Shown: positions 1 through 9,558 of the stretch, piece after piece
Position numbering within the stretch: the stretch's first letter is position 1
Layout: each line of letters begins with the position of its first letter
DNA from: Coprinus comatus
Lineage: Eukaryota > Basidiomycota > Agaricomycetes > Agaricales > Agaricaceae
Direction: 5' to 3'
Length of the DNA stretch: 64,000 nt
Assembly (NCBI GenBank): GCA_034638255.1
Contig: JAWPGT010000030.1
Span: forward strand, 1 to 64,000
Translations under genes and position numbers: made by a program
The notes under the pieces: model-generated
The model's database searches: none
Told to the model about the DNA's origin: nothing
The model's input: only the letters and a program-made list of their open reading frames with translations

Positions 1-279
1 AACAAGTTAACAACTGCTTGAGTTGGCATTTCTTCAATCTTCCTATAGCTTCACTGATCTTAAGACCATTTTGCAAGTTCACAACCTTGAGGATTTATTC
101 TGGTCTTGTTTTTTTTTTCAAGAGTACAAAGACTTTTCTCTAAATTCCAATACCCAAATCATCAAGGAAGCATACTACATAGTACCAAGGGTACTAGAGA
201 TTGGCGTATTATCCTTTCTTATAGCTTGAACCACTATCTCATATTGTTATTGTGATATTGTATCATGAAAATGTATGTC

Positions 280-435
280 TCAGCATCAAGAAATGTAAAG
301 GTAAATGCTGTTTATTATTAACCAACCTGAAAACGTATGTCTACAATAATGGTAGTACAAGTTAGTTAATTTGACATTCATTACATGGGAGAATAAACCT
401 CACCTCAGCATCAAGAAATGTAAAGGTAAACGCTG
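280..435 (+). repeat. 31-nt direct repeat, two copies
   Basis: A 31-nt unit starting TCAGCATCAAG and ending in YGCTG occurs at 280-310 and 405-435 with one T/C difference. The second copy is extended into a 7-bp dyad, CCTCAGC paired with GCTGAGG. A shorter GAAAAYGTATGTCT string also occurs near 267 and 329. The origin is unknown; the block could be part of a larger interspersed repeat. Confidence 0.7.
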
Positions 436-589
436 AGGTACACGAGTGAAAATTTACATCTTAACAACCATCAAGTGACAAACAAAGTGCGGACATTTGA
501 AGATAAACAAACATAGAAAAAGGAAAGAACATTTACAAATCGGGAAGTCTGTAACGTGTTCTTGGTACCACCTTCCAACATATCATAAT

Positions 590-785
590 TTATGGGATGG
601 TTTCGACCCTTGATGGCCTATTTTAGTAACAAAACTATGGGTTTTTACCCCCATGGAGCTATGGATTATGGCATCCCATAGAGTTATGCCTTTCTGGCCG
701 AAAATTACTGGGAACAAACATTGTTCCCAGCAAAACCTATGGGGTTTTATGGAGTATGGCATATGATAGGTATGGATTATATCAG
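590..785 (+). repeat. Hairpin-centred repeat block
   Basis: A perfect 10-bp stem with a 3-nt loop lies at 708-730 (arms CTGGGAACAA and TTGTTCCCAG). It is flanked by two related segments rich in TATGG, reading roughly TATGGATTATGGCAT on the left and TATGGAGTATGGCAT on the right. The layout suggests a small non-autonomous element or a repeat relic. No target duplication could be assigned. Confidence 0.45.
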
Positions 786-838
786 AGTCGACTGTACTTA
801 TGATCGTTTATGAATTCAAATCAATACTTTTTAATTAG

Positions 839-1123
839 TGACTGGTGGAGGTAGTTTGAACCCATCCGGTTTGAGCTTGCCTGGTACATACAAGGTACTG
901 CCACCTAGATAATAATTTTCAATCATGGGGAACTTGAGATACTAATTGATGTGTGTTATTTTTAGGCTACTGATTCTGGTATTCTTTTCAACCCATACCC
1001 AGGTGAAGCCGCAAATAAAGTGAGTCTTCTCGGAGCTCCGAAGATGGATGTTGACACTGATATATGGTGTTTTTCAAGGCATATGTAGCACCTGGTGGAC
1101 CCGTTTATGCTGGCTTGACTTAA
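839..1123 (+). pseudogene. 3' remnant of an AA9 lytic polysaccharide monooxygenase
   Basis: Three small exons (839-894, 966-1019, 1079-1123) are joined by GT-AG introns in a consistent frame and end at TAA. They read VTGGGSLNPSGLSLPGTYK, then ATDSGILFNPYPG, then YVAPGGPVYAG. This matches the C-terminal part of fungal AA9 copper monooxygenases, including the GLSLPGTYKATD strand and a GGPVYAG-like tail. The N-terminal copper-binding half, signal peptide and promoter are missing upstream, where repeat DNA lies instead. The family oxidatively cleaves cellulose and related glucans outside the cell; this copy cannot do so. The splice sites and frame are still intact, so the truncation looks recent or the copy was moved by a rearrangement. 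Confidence 0.7.
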
Positions 1124-1328
1124 CTACTAAGTACCATTTGAAACGTCCTCTTATTACTACAATTTTCCCGAGCCATTGCAGTATCAAGTTGTTCAATGAG
1201 AAATAAATTACGTTGTGCTTTGAATGAAAAGAGATGTTCAGATATATCAGATCCCACAGAAAATATCCCCTACTATATCCTTCCCAAGAACCAAGCTTCC
1301 CAACAAAACAATACGATGCTGCAAACAT

Positions 1329-2735
1329 CTATTGTTTCTGATAACCTTCCCATCTACTTCCGTCATCTTTGTCTGGTCCATCAATTAACCCTTTAATAAA
1401 GGCTTGACACACAAATAAGCTGGTGGTCGATCCTGCCCGAGTATACATCTGGACATAAGCGGTGGTCGCTATATAAGCACCACAATAAACCAGAATAGGA
1501 GAAGTAAAACCGAGACTGCGCAAGTATCTCAGTGTCCAAGCTCCCGCGGTCAAGTTCATAAATTCTCCTTGTCTTCTATCCTTTTCCCAACGAGCACTAT
1601 CTGTTACGAAGCGAAGTTTGTGGACTGATTCTAGTTGTTTCAATTGTACTACAAATTACAAAGTCAGCATACAGTTATAATGAAGTATTTCTTTTGGAGT
1701 GTACTACCTTGATGCTGTTTGATCCAAACTCGGGCGACGGCAGTTGATGATATTTGTACAACGTTGATTCCAAGTTTTCGAGCAAATTCCACCTCTGAAG
1801 AATTGTTCTGGGGATTATCGTCGATCCATACAATCATCGGGACTAGTTCCTCTTCTACGACTGTGGTCATGGAGTTGGATTCGGACTCTTCCTGAGCTGT
1901 GTGAATTATAATAGGTTAAAAAGTGTGGCAATGTTAATAATAACCATCATTATGCTTACCAGTGATCATCTCTCGCAGATCTGATACAGCCTTGCTTAAA
2001 GTACGGCCATCTGCGAACGTTGCCAATGTCTTTGGTGTAACAACTCCAATATCTTTAGAGTCAACGGCTCGTATTAATGCATTACTAATGTGCTCATTAA
2101 GCTCCTGTCTGACCCAGGTGGCGACAGCCGCAGGTAGCGAAGACGCCGGTGCAAAAATATCCTGTGCATATATAATAAGTTTGTCAATAGCCCGAACATC
2201 ACTTCGGCTTTCATTGACTCACTTGAGTATAATGGAGCGACCAGAAGTCTCGAACATCTGAATTGGCAATTCCCTCAAGATTATCATGCATACTCTCCCT
2301 AACCGCTTCTCCACCTTCCGATCCCGTTTCACCATCTGCAAGAGATAATGAGGCAACTTGTAATGCGAGAGACAATAGGTTGATTCTTTCCGTGAGTTTG
2401 AGCTGATCATCCTTTAATAACTCGATGACTTTTGCAGGAGAAAGAAATCCAAGGATTGAAGCTAAACTCGTCTTCTTCGCCTGCCACAAAACAAGATGTT
2501 CCTTGATTATCGTAAGAGTCCCTGCAATATCGATCAATGTATCGACGACATTTTGGTTAAGTTTGTTCAAGGCTTGAAGTTCTTCAAGAGGTTGGAGAAT
2601 GTTACAAAGTCGTTGTATATCTATTGTAAGAGTAGTTATGATACTATCCTTCCGATCCTTATTTTTGATCCATGTATGAACTGCGCGCGCTGTTGCTAGG
2701 ATAGTGCTTAGAATGGAGATAGGTTCGACAGGCAT
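1329..2735 (-). CDS. HeLo/STAND-like helical N-terminus plus receiver-like WIDDNP domain protein
   Basis: Four exons (2735-2223, 2161-1960, 1896-1708, 1648-1329) with GT-AG introns keep one frame and give 407 residues. Residues 1-140 are a predominantly helical bundle starting MPVEPISIL, resembling the N-terminal domains of fungal STAND/HeLo-like cell-death proteins. Residues 172-238 are a linker ending in a TPKTLATFADGRTLSKAV stretch. Residues 258-395 resemble a degenerate response-regulator receiver: MIVWIDDNP (acidic pair D264/D265), SSTAVARVWI, then FVTDSAR with D318 at the place of the usual phospho-acceptor, then AGAWTLRYLRS, PILVYCG and RAGSTT. No NTPase, repeats or histidine kinase follow. 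The gene faces the ADP-ribosyltransferase gene across 528 bp. A signalling or conflict role is my inference; the domain assignments are by eye. Confidence 0.72.
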
Positions 2736-3263
2736 GGCGTGTGTGCGGAACGGAAGGACAGATATGGAGTCGCGGTGAAAAAGCTCGATGATGTTGAGGT
2801 TACTGGGAGAATGATAAAATGATAAACGTGATAAGTCGTGATATAGCCGATATTGCTGAATACAACCAAAGGGCTGTGACCTACCTCATAATAGTGTATA
2901 GAGCTGAGAATCATGACTCACAGTCGACCATGTGTTATATGTAGTGTGCTTCTGTCGAGGTGGCTCTCAGGTCAAGAGTCACGAACGAAGCTCATTGCCT
3001 TGAGTAACCATCTGCGGCGATACCGAAAGGAATCACGCTTCTAGATGACAGCCCTATTTTTGCGAGTGATGATTCCCATTAGGCATTGTCGTACACAAAC
3101 AATGATTAATGGTTCCCAACGTCACCATCATAAGTAGAGGAACCCCCAAATGGAAGGCGGTGATAAGGAGATCTACAGGGCGATACACCAATTCGTTGTG
3201 AAGTAGGTATAAATATTCTTACCTCCTACACAAAGTCTGTGAACCACTGAACTCAGCACAATA
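2736..3263. promoter_or_regulatory. Shared divergent promoter region
   Basis: This 528-bp gap separates the start codons of two divergently transcribed genes. A TATAAATA box lies at 3208-3215, about 50 bp before the plus-strand ATG, and the sequence just before that ATG is short and A-rich. I saw no clear TATA box on the minus side. The layout would allow coordinated expression of the pair, but that is inference. Confidence 0.5.
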
Positions 3264-4397
3264 ATGTCCGAGTCATCTATTACGCGCTTAGCTGGATGGA
3301 GTCAATTGGAGAGCTTTACACGGTTTGGTGTACAGGATACGTCGATGCGGTCCTTCTTTAACGGAACAGACGTTGCGACAAGGATGGACAGGATTCGGGA
3401 AGCTATTACATACATCCGAGTTCACTGGAAGGATTACGAGCAATTCATGGACGAGCTCCGGAGATCGTTCTTGGAAAGCAGCTCCGAAAAAGAACAGGAA
3501 AAAGTAAAGACACGGTTTCTGTTGTTGGAATCGGAAGGGAGAAGGGAGTGGGCTGATCGGGTGGAAGGAAGAAATCTCGAGGAAAAATATGGATTCCTGA
3601 AGTTATATACCTCAGCAGAAGGATACGAGAGTATATTTTCAGTATTGAACGGAGCTTTCCGGTCAGACACCTTGGTTGAACAGGAGATCAGGATGCGTGC
3701 AGCAGTATTTTTGGTGGAGCTGTTGACGATCGAGTTATTCAACTACTCGTATAATCCAAAGGCGAAAGTGAATGCTGGATATACGGGGGTTGCTTACCGT
3801 GGAATGTCTCTCTCAAAGTCAAATTTGGAGGATTTCCAAAACCTGATGAAGAAACCAGTCACTGAACGCTATTGGAGCATACCTTTGGCGTTCATGTCAT
3901 GCACTATGGAGAGAAGTATGGCTGTTGATTTTTCGGAGAAGATGGTAGACAATAACCCCGATAAAAATTATGTCCCGGTATTACTACGTATTCACGTAGC
4001 CGGGCTGTCCGACGAAAAGCTAGGGTTTTACAGGTCACATTTTCCATCCAGTGTTGTGACACCTATCTGTGCTGTTGATATCAGTAATTTATCCGAGTAT
4101 CCGGAAGAAAGAGAGGTTATTCTTCGAGGTCCATTTTTCCAGCTGGTCAGTGTATCTGAAGAAACCACAACACAAGGCCATACGCTCCATATATTGGATG
4201 CTTTGGTGTTCAATACCAACCGCGACCACCCATCGACCATGGAGATGAACGAAGAGGAAGGAAATAGGTCGAGGTTATTAATGATACGCCTCATTCAAGC
4301 AGCTCGGGCAGAGAAATGTATTGATCTTGCAAAGCAGCTGGGACGGGAGGAGGATATTCCAGTGTATGAAGAACAACTCCGCAAAGCTGTTAATTGA
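3264..4397 (+). CDS. R-S-E class NAD-dependent ADP-ribosyltransferase domain protein
   Basis: A single-exon 377-residue protein without signal peptide or membrane segment, so it is probably cytosolic. It has the three motifs of the arginine-type (ART, R-S-E) fold in order: GVAYRGMSLS with R179, AFMSCTMERSMAVDF with S212/T214 in the STS position, and YPEEREVIL with the E282-x-E284 pair typical of arginine-specific mono-ADP-ribosyltransferases. The enzyme family moves ADP-ribose from NAD onto arginine side chains or other acceptors. The N-terminal 120 residues are helical and the last 45 residues resemble a TPR-like helical pair. The first base of the usual STS motif is kept but the middle residue is Cys. 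Most genes here have several introns; this one has none, which may hint at transfer or retroposition. Substrate is unknown. Confidence 0.78.
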   Translation: MSESSITRLAGWSQLESFTRFGVQDTSMRSFFNGTDVATRMDRIREAITYIRVHWKDYEQFMDELRRSFLESSSEKEQEKVKTRFLLLESEGRREWADRVEGRNLEEKYGFLKLYTSAEGYESIFSVLNGAFRSDTLVEQEIRMRAAVFLVELLTIELFNYSYNPKAKVNAGYTGVAYRGMSLSKSNLEDFQNLMKKPVTERYWSIPLAFMSCTMERSMAVDFSEKMVDNNPDKNYVPVLLRIHVAGLSDEKLGFYRSHFPSSVVTPICAVDISNLSEYPEEREVILRGPFFQLVSVSEETTTQGHTLHILDALVFNTNRDHPSTMEMNEEEGNRSRLLMIRLIQAARAEKCIDLAKQLGREEDIPVYEEQLRKAVN

Positions 4398-4782
4398 TCC
4401 ATATAATTGCTGCCACCTCGAGATCATCGTAACTCTTACGAAGGTTAAACTTGGCAATTGCAGACTTCAAGTTCATAGATGTTGACGATTTTTCGTTTCC
4501 ACTGCTCGATCACTGTCAGCGCGGTTATACATAGGGATAAATCATTCGATATCGTAAGATACTCGTGGACTTCGAATATATATCACATTGTTTTCTAAAC
4601 AAATTTGTCTAGCTGGAATTTTGAAGGAGATTTTATGTTCAAAGAATTGATACCAAATCGAAGCAATACTAACAATGTACCATACAATAAAAATACGCTC
4701 GTAAAATTCATGGCAGGAACACTGACATGAGCCAAGGGTCAGGAAACAATATAGTAAATTGGAGTCATCACGACAGTACAGT
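4398..4782. other. Intergenic gap between convergent genes
   Basis: AT-rich sequence between the 3' ends of the ADP-ribosyltransferase gene and the minus-strand gene ending near 4783. No RNA gene, repeat or clear coding exon is visible. Confidence 0.5.
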
Positions 4783-6410
4783 TTAGTTAGTATAACTTGA
4801 TATTTCTACAAGGGGTATATTATGAATTAGGGCAAAGGCAGCAATAGTTTTGTATTCCTGCCAAAGAATATTGATATTAAAGTAATAAGAAGGCCCACAA
4901 GATAGTAGAGCACATGAGGAATACCCCTTGTCGAAGAACGTCGCTCCAGGAACACAATACCTATGGAATGTCAACACCCAACACATGGGATAGGAAATTA
5001 CATACCATCTTTTAACGTGGCTTTATGTCGTTGTAGTATTGCATCGGCAAAGATGTTCCACGGTCCATGGATCAACCTGTTGACCTAGCATCTAGTGAGC
5101 AATAATGAAAAAAAATAATCGTTATTCGAATACGGTATTACACCTCTTCGGGGTCCATCTCCTTCACGACATCCATCCAATCGTGGTCATGTACCAGTGC
5201 AACACCCCCGCTGGGTATCTGGAGAAAATATTATAATAAGTCTCATAGAAACTATGCGAAGCATGATACTCACATGCGGTAAAAGGCGTTCTAGTATGAC
5301 TCGAGAAAGGTGGAGGGGAGACTGGCATAACTTAGAAACTGGATGTCAATGTAAATCCAAATCATAATGCTTACCTTGGGATGGAGAAGTGGTTTATGGA
5401 CATCAAGCGGGGGAATCCAAATTTCATCTTTATCGCGGCCAATATTGGATATTGCTCCCTTTAGTCGATACATATATGATTTTTTTTTTCTAGAGGACAA
5501 CTGGAAAATGGCGATGGTTTACCATTACTTTGGCAAATTTCGTCCCAGTCCTCCATGCTGATTGCTATCGAGAAGCCTCGAAGGAAGACGGTCTTCCGTG
5601 GTAACTTCCCTGCTAACCGTGCATCTGTAGTATACGAGGATTCATGGCGTTGATAATGGTCAGGAAGACAACGAAACAACCCGTCTTCTGCAGAAGTCAA
5701 TTGGATACAAAGTTCATCCGCCCCGTCCAATCATGGTTGAATGATGGTTCAGGCGAAATAGTTCAGAGTAGTGACATGTCCAGTTATAAGAAACAAGGCT
5801 CCGTTGTACGCCTCAGCTCCGACTCTGCCCCTGAGCACGGTGTACCATCTTTTCGCGTGTTTCTGGATATAATGTTTGAGCAGGGCCGGGTCTATCAAGT
5901 CGATACGATCTACACCATCTGGGAAACCAAGGACAGCTCCGCCTGGTTCATCGCATGTAAACCTGTGTAGTCTACACTTTCCGCGTCAGTACATGAAAAA
6001 ACGAAGACGCTCGAGTGTCTCAAGACTCACATCTCAGTTGAGGGTGGAATTGTCTTGTTGACTGTCTGCGATAATAGCCATGTGTCCGGTGGAAGGTATT
6101 CCTTCTGTTCGACAACTTGAGAAGAATTGGCATCGGACATAGATTCGTGCCCAGTTGCATAATCACGGTCTTGAATGGGATCATCCTTCTCTTGAAAAAC
6201 GTTTACAAGGTAGCTGCTGTGATCTAAAGTAGCGCTTAGAATGTCACCAGGACAAAGGCCACGCTTGCGAAAGTCCCTAATATGCTTTCTGCCAATGGAA
6301 TACTGTATTGGAGGATCATAAAACATGGGAAGGCCATGAGCGAAAGGTGTCAGATGTCTTTGGAAATTTGTTTCCCATTCAAGATTTGTTTTGTAAAGAG
6401 GTCCTGCCAT
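4783..6410 (-). pseudogene. Agaricomycete-expanded family gene of unknown function, probably decayed
   Basis: Starting at 6410, exon 1 ends in a GTGAGT donor near 6032. Further exons run through GGAVLGFPDGVDRIDL, AKRWYTVLRG and NGALFLITGH (about 5965-5750), KTVFLRGFSIAISMEDW (near 5600), DEIWIPPLDVHKPLLHPK (about 5450-5374), GGVALVHDHDWMDVVKEMDPEE (about 5220-5145) and INRLIHGPWN-like text near 5080. This order is that of a large Agaricomycete protein family that I recognise from its FLRGF and HDxDW blocks but whose function is unknown. In exon 2 two TGA codons lie in the reading frame at 5749-5751 and 5731-5733, and no good intron removes them, so the copy is likely dead. The far 3' exon (about 4986-4783) is less sure. 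Confidence 0.55.
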
Positions 6411-6789
6411 TGAATGCTGGGTGCTGTGGAACTGAGTACCTGAGCCTGAGGGTGTGAGGCAGGTGTGAGGTCAAAACGGGCCAACGTGTTGGTGGTTTGC
6501 TTGTCACGTGTGTCTTCCACCAATGCCTGAATCAGGCCTGGGTTGCAATCAGGTTGCAATCGAGATCTGAAGCAGATTGAACGTTCATTCCAGGAAAGTA
6601 TGGTTGTATGGCTTGCAATATTATCATAGATTAAAGTTACTTCGTGCACATACAGTACATACATAATGTGTGAGGCAATACGTATAAAAGTCCCTACCCG
6701 CCTAACTAGTAACTATTACTTTCAATTTTCAAACCTTTTTCCTCTTTTCGCATCCCGTGTTCTGAGCCCTTGAAGCTCAATAACCTATC
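6411..6789. promoter_or_regulatory. Divergent intergenic promoter region
   Basis: The gap lies between the ATG of the minus gene (6410) and of the plus gene (6790). A TATAAAAG box at 6683-6690 sits about 100 bp before the plus ATG and is followed by a pyrimidine-rich tract, as is common in fungal core promoters. Confidence 0.45.
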
Positions 6790-8263
6790 ATGAATCAACA
6801 AGATCAGTCCACTGCTCATTTGGCCATAAATATCCAGGTACGTTGCAGGTATCTATTCAGTGAATTCTTTACTTATGTATTCCAGGCTCATCACAATACT
6901 GTCGACCATACCAGGTCAGACATGCCAGTCATGTTCGAGTCCAGAGAGTCCAGTTATGACTTTGAGGGACTCCATGCCACTGTCATCTACTCCTCAGAAG
7001 TAGCGACGGATTATTCTTTGGATCTTCAAGTTATTTCCTCTAATGAAACTGCCCAGTACGCCATCCCTCACAAGCAAGACAAGACTCCGCCTACGAGCTT
7101 ACATCAACCGGATCCTATGATATATTCAGAAGCCTCTACTGTCCCCTCCCACCAGTCAATTACCTTTGATGATATTGCTGGCACGGAACTCCAACAAGAC
7201 ATGGAGTTGGAGGTCCTTTACACCGAATATAATCTACACAGTGGCACCACTACACCCCCCAGCTCAGACTCTCCAATGCCAAGTCCCAGTCAAGGTCCAG
7301 AAGTGAGTGTGACTCGCAGTGTATTGAATTGCATTTCTCTGCCTAACATTGAGATGTGCAGCCAGATGACATCCTAAATACGTTGGCGCTCACCAGCTTA
7401 GGTGTTCTGATACCATTTCTTGTGAGTTTTTTTCAGCTTATGGTAAAATGACAATTGCTCAGTGGTAGTCAGTCGAAAACGGCACCTCGTCCGGATCGCA
7501 TCAATATGGACAGTACTCCAGACAATCTCAAGTCCTACATGTACCGCTTATATATGCTCAGGTACTTTGATGGCACTGAGGGTATTCCAATAAAGCCTGG
7601 CACTGATGGTATTGTAGTGAATCGTGACACTGACACCGAAATCAGTATTGGAGCAATCGGACGGCTGGAGCCGAATCGGAGATTTGGCGATTTTCTACAA
7701 CCTCCAAGACCACAATTCGGAAGGGCCTCGTCCCCCTGAGCCCATGATTATCATAAAGCCTGTAAATGATCTCTCTGTTCACCGTTCTAACTGCAATTTG
7801 ATATCGGAAACCGCAACCAAACTTACCATTTCTATTTCCACCACCTCTCCACGATTTATGATACCCCACAGCAGTACTAGGTATCTAACGAGGGCAGAGA
7901 ACAGTGTATAGCTCACCGCTTATGCTGAATCAAACGGTCCGCAAATATATGCCAGGGTGAAGGCTTGGTACAATGTAGATGTTGAAGATGGTGACCTATT
8001 AATGGTAATCACCACCGCTGGATGGGACAAAGTGACGCAATTTCTCTCTGTTGGAGTCCTACTCCGAGAAAGGGCTCCGAGTCTGGTTCAAAATCTTATA
8101 GGATAAAAAGTTTGATGTATCAGGCGACGTCGGATACAACAATGTACAGTTGACGTCCATTTCCGGTCATGATGTACATATAGTCAACCGTTTTGGCTGG
8201 AATGAACATGAAGGAGTTCAGATTACGCACATCAATGTTGTTCCTTTGTACAAGACGCGTTGA
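6790..8263 (+). CDS. Multi-exon gene of unknown function, model uncertain
   Basis: The start reads MNQQDQSTAHLAINIQ followed by a GTACGT donor at about 6838. Coding continues from 6885 with a Ser/Thr/Pro-rich segment (about 120 residues, no cysteines), then GT-AG introns near 7300-7361 and 7421-7462, a block LKSYMYRLYMLRYF, and later QIYARVKAWYNVDVEDGD with TAGWDKVTQF. A last frame segment ends NVVPLYKTR and stop near 8263. The middle and C-terminal parts shift frame between 7890 and 8105, and I could not find a fully consistent splicing there, so the gene may be damaged. I do not recognise the protein; the low-complexity middle suggests a disordered region. It faces the decayed gene on the left, so they share a promoter region. 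Confidence 0.4.
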
Positions 8264-8550
8264 GAAGTTCAGACCGAGCTAACCACTACTAATACTTGTA
8301 CTTGACACTTGTTATCATTCGTACATTTTGCCATCAACTTCACCTACATACTAATATCCTGGAATACATTTTAATTTTGTTTCAGTTCACCTTCCAACCA
8401 ACTTCAGATCTCTGCTCGTGTTGTACGCATGTTCGTCGCATACTTGATTTATGCCCTATTTGGTCAACCCAAGAAAAGGACGTGTCTTTATGAATCTCAA
8501 ATGAAAACAATCGTGCGTTGCGCTTGATCGAGATCATCCTTAATGTCATT

Positions 8551-8701
8551 CACTGCGTGGGTGACTCGATAATTTAACTGGATTATCGAGGACATACTTA
8601 AACTTTACTCTGAGACCCACGCTCATGAGTAAAGTAAAGCTTGGATAAATACTCGCTAGTACTTGATAATCTGTGTGGATTACCAAGTCACTGGCACAGT
8701 G
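8551..8701 (+). mobile_element. 151-bp MITE, copy A
   Basis: A 151-bp element that also occurs in reverse orientation at 46272-46422. Its ends are imperfect terminal inverted repeats of about 23 bp (CACTGCGTGGGTGACTCG and, from the other end, CACTGTGCCAGTGACTTG). It is flanked by a 4-bp direct repeat CATT (8547-8550 and 8702-8705). An internal hairpin has CTTTACTC/GAGTAAAG arms. It has no coding capacity. The CACTG ends recall CACTA/Plavaka-type elements; a Plavaka-like transposase is encoded at 15.4-19.5 kb, but a link is only inferred. Confidence 0.85.
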
Positions 8702-8705
8702 CATT

Positions 8706-9558
8706 CGAACTGCCTTCACTTCAGGGTTTCACATAAGTATTCATAGAGCTTTGGCAATTATTGAATCGAAGACGCCCTTTGTAAATTAATTACCATCCCC
8801 ATTATAAGCACAGGCGTAACTACGTTACGATTTTCAGGTGAAAGATAGACGTCCACAACCTGGTATTTTTGGAATGGTCCTTGTCGCAAGCGAGTCCCGC
8901 AGTGGATCATCGTGTGAGGAGTAGGAGATAGAGGGAAAGTTGTTACTGAAATGCGTAATTTAAGCGGTTGGAGGTAGGAGAGATGTAAATGCTAATGCAT
9001 TGATTGGTTCTGCGAACTTCTAAGCAATAAAATAAAAAAAGCCTGCACTAATCACAGAAATGGTTGTTTATAATTTGATCCGTTTCCCACATCACAACTC
9101 GCTGATGCAACTCTTTCTCTTTGCAACAACTCTACATATACCCCCGAGTTACGAAAGCTGGTAATATATCATCCCCTGACCATTATCTGATTATATATTC
9201 CAGAGCTCAAGTTCTCTTTACCTTTGGCCAATCCAACCACATAAATTTCGAATCTTAAAAGGACTAGTGGACTCTCCAGGCAGTCAATTTATAATGTGCC
9301 GCGCTGTACACTAGAAGAACGCCACATCCAGGCTCCAAAATTCCATACATAAGTGCTGTTGGCACTGGTGGGCACCCATCACTCACTTGGACCGCTTCAA
9401 CTGTCTCCACTTGGTTTCAACTTGCGCGCTTACCATCACACTCATTTGACAAACTCCATTCCTTTTGACAGTGACTCTGTAGTGACTGGTACTTAAAAAG
9501 ACCAGCACATAATTCGCCAATTCACATCCCTACATACCATTGAAACTTTGAAGGCAAA
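8706..9558. other. Intergenic region upstream of the secreted acidic protein gene
   Basis: No coding exon is supported. A TTAAAAAG box at about 9494 lies some 65 bp before the ATG at 9559 and may serve as a TATA element. Otherwise nothing distinctive is seen. Confidence 0.5.

Larger units (their letters stand above)
1..838. other. Intergenic, repeat-bearing stretch with no supported gene
   Basis: I see no convincing coding exon here. The short open frame near the start has no splice context or recognisable motif. The stretch holds a 31-nt direct repeat (280-310 and 405-435) and a repeat block around 590-785 that contains a strong hairpin. It abuts the truncated AA9 fragment, so it may be repeat DNA that replaced the 5' part of that gene. 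Confidence 0.6.
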
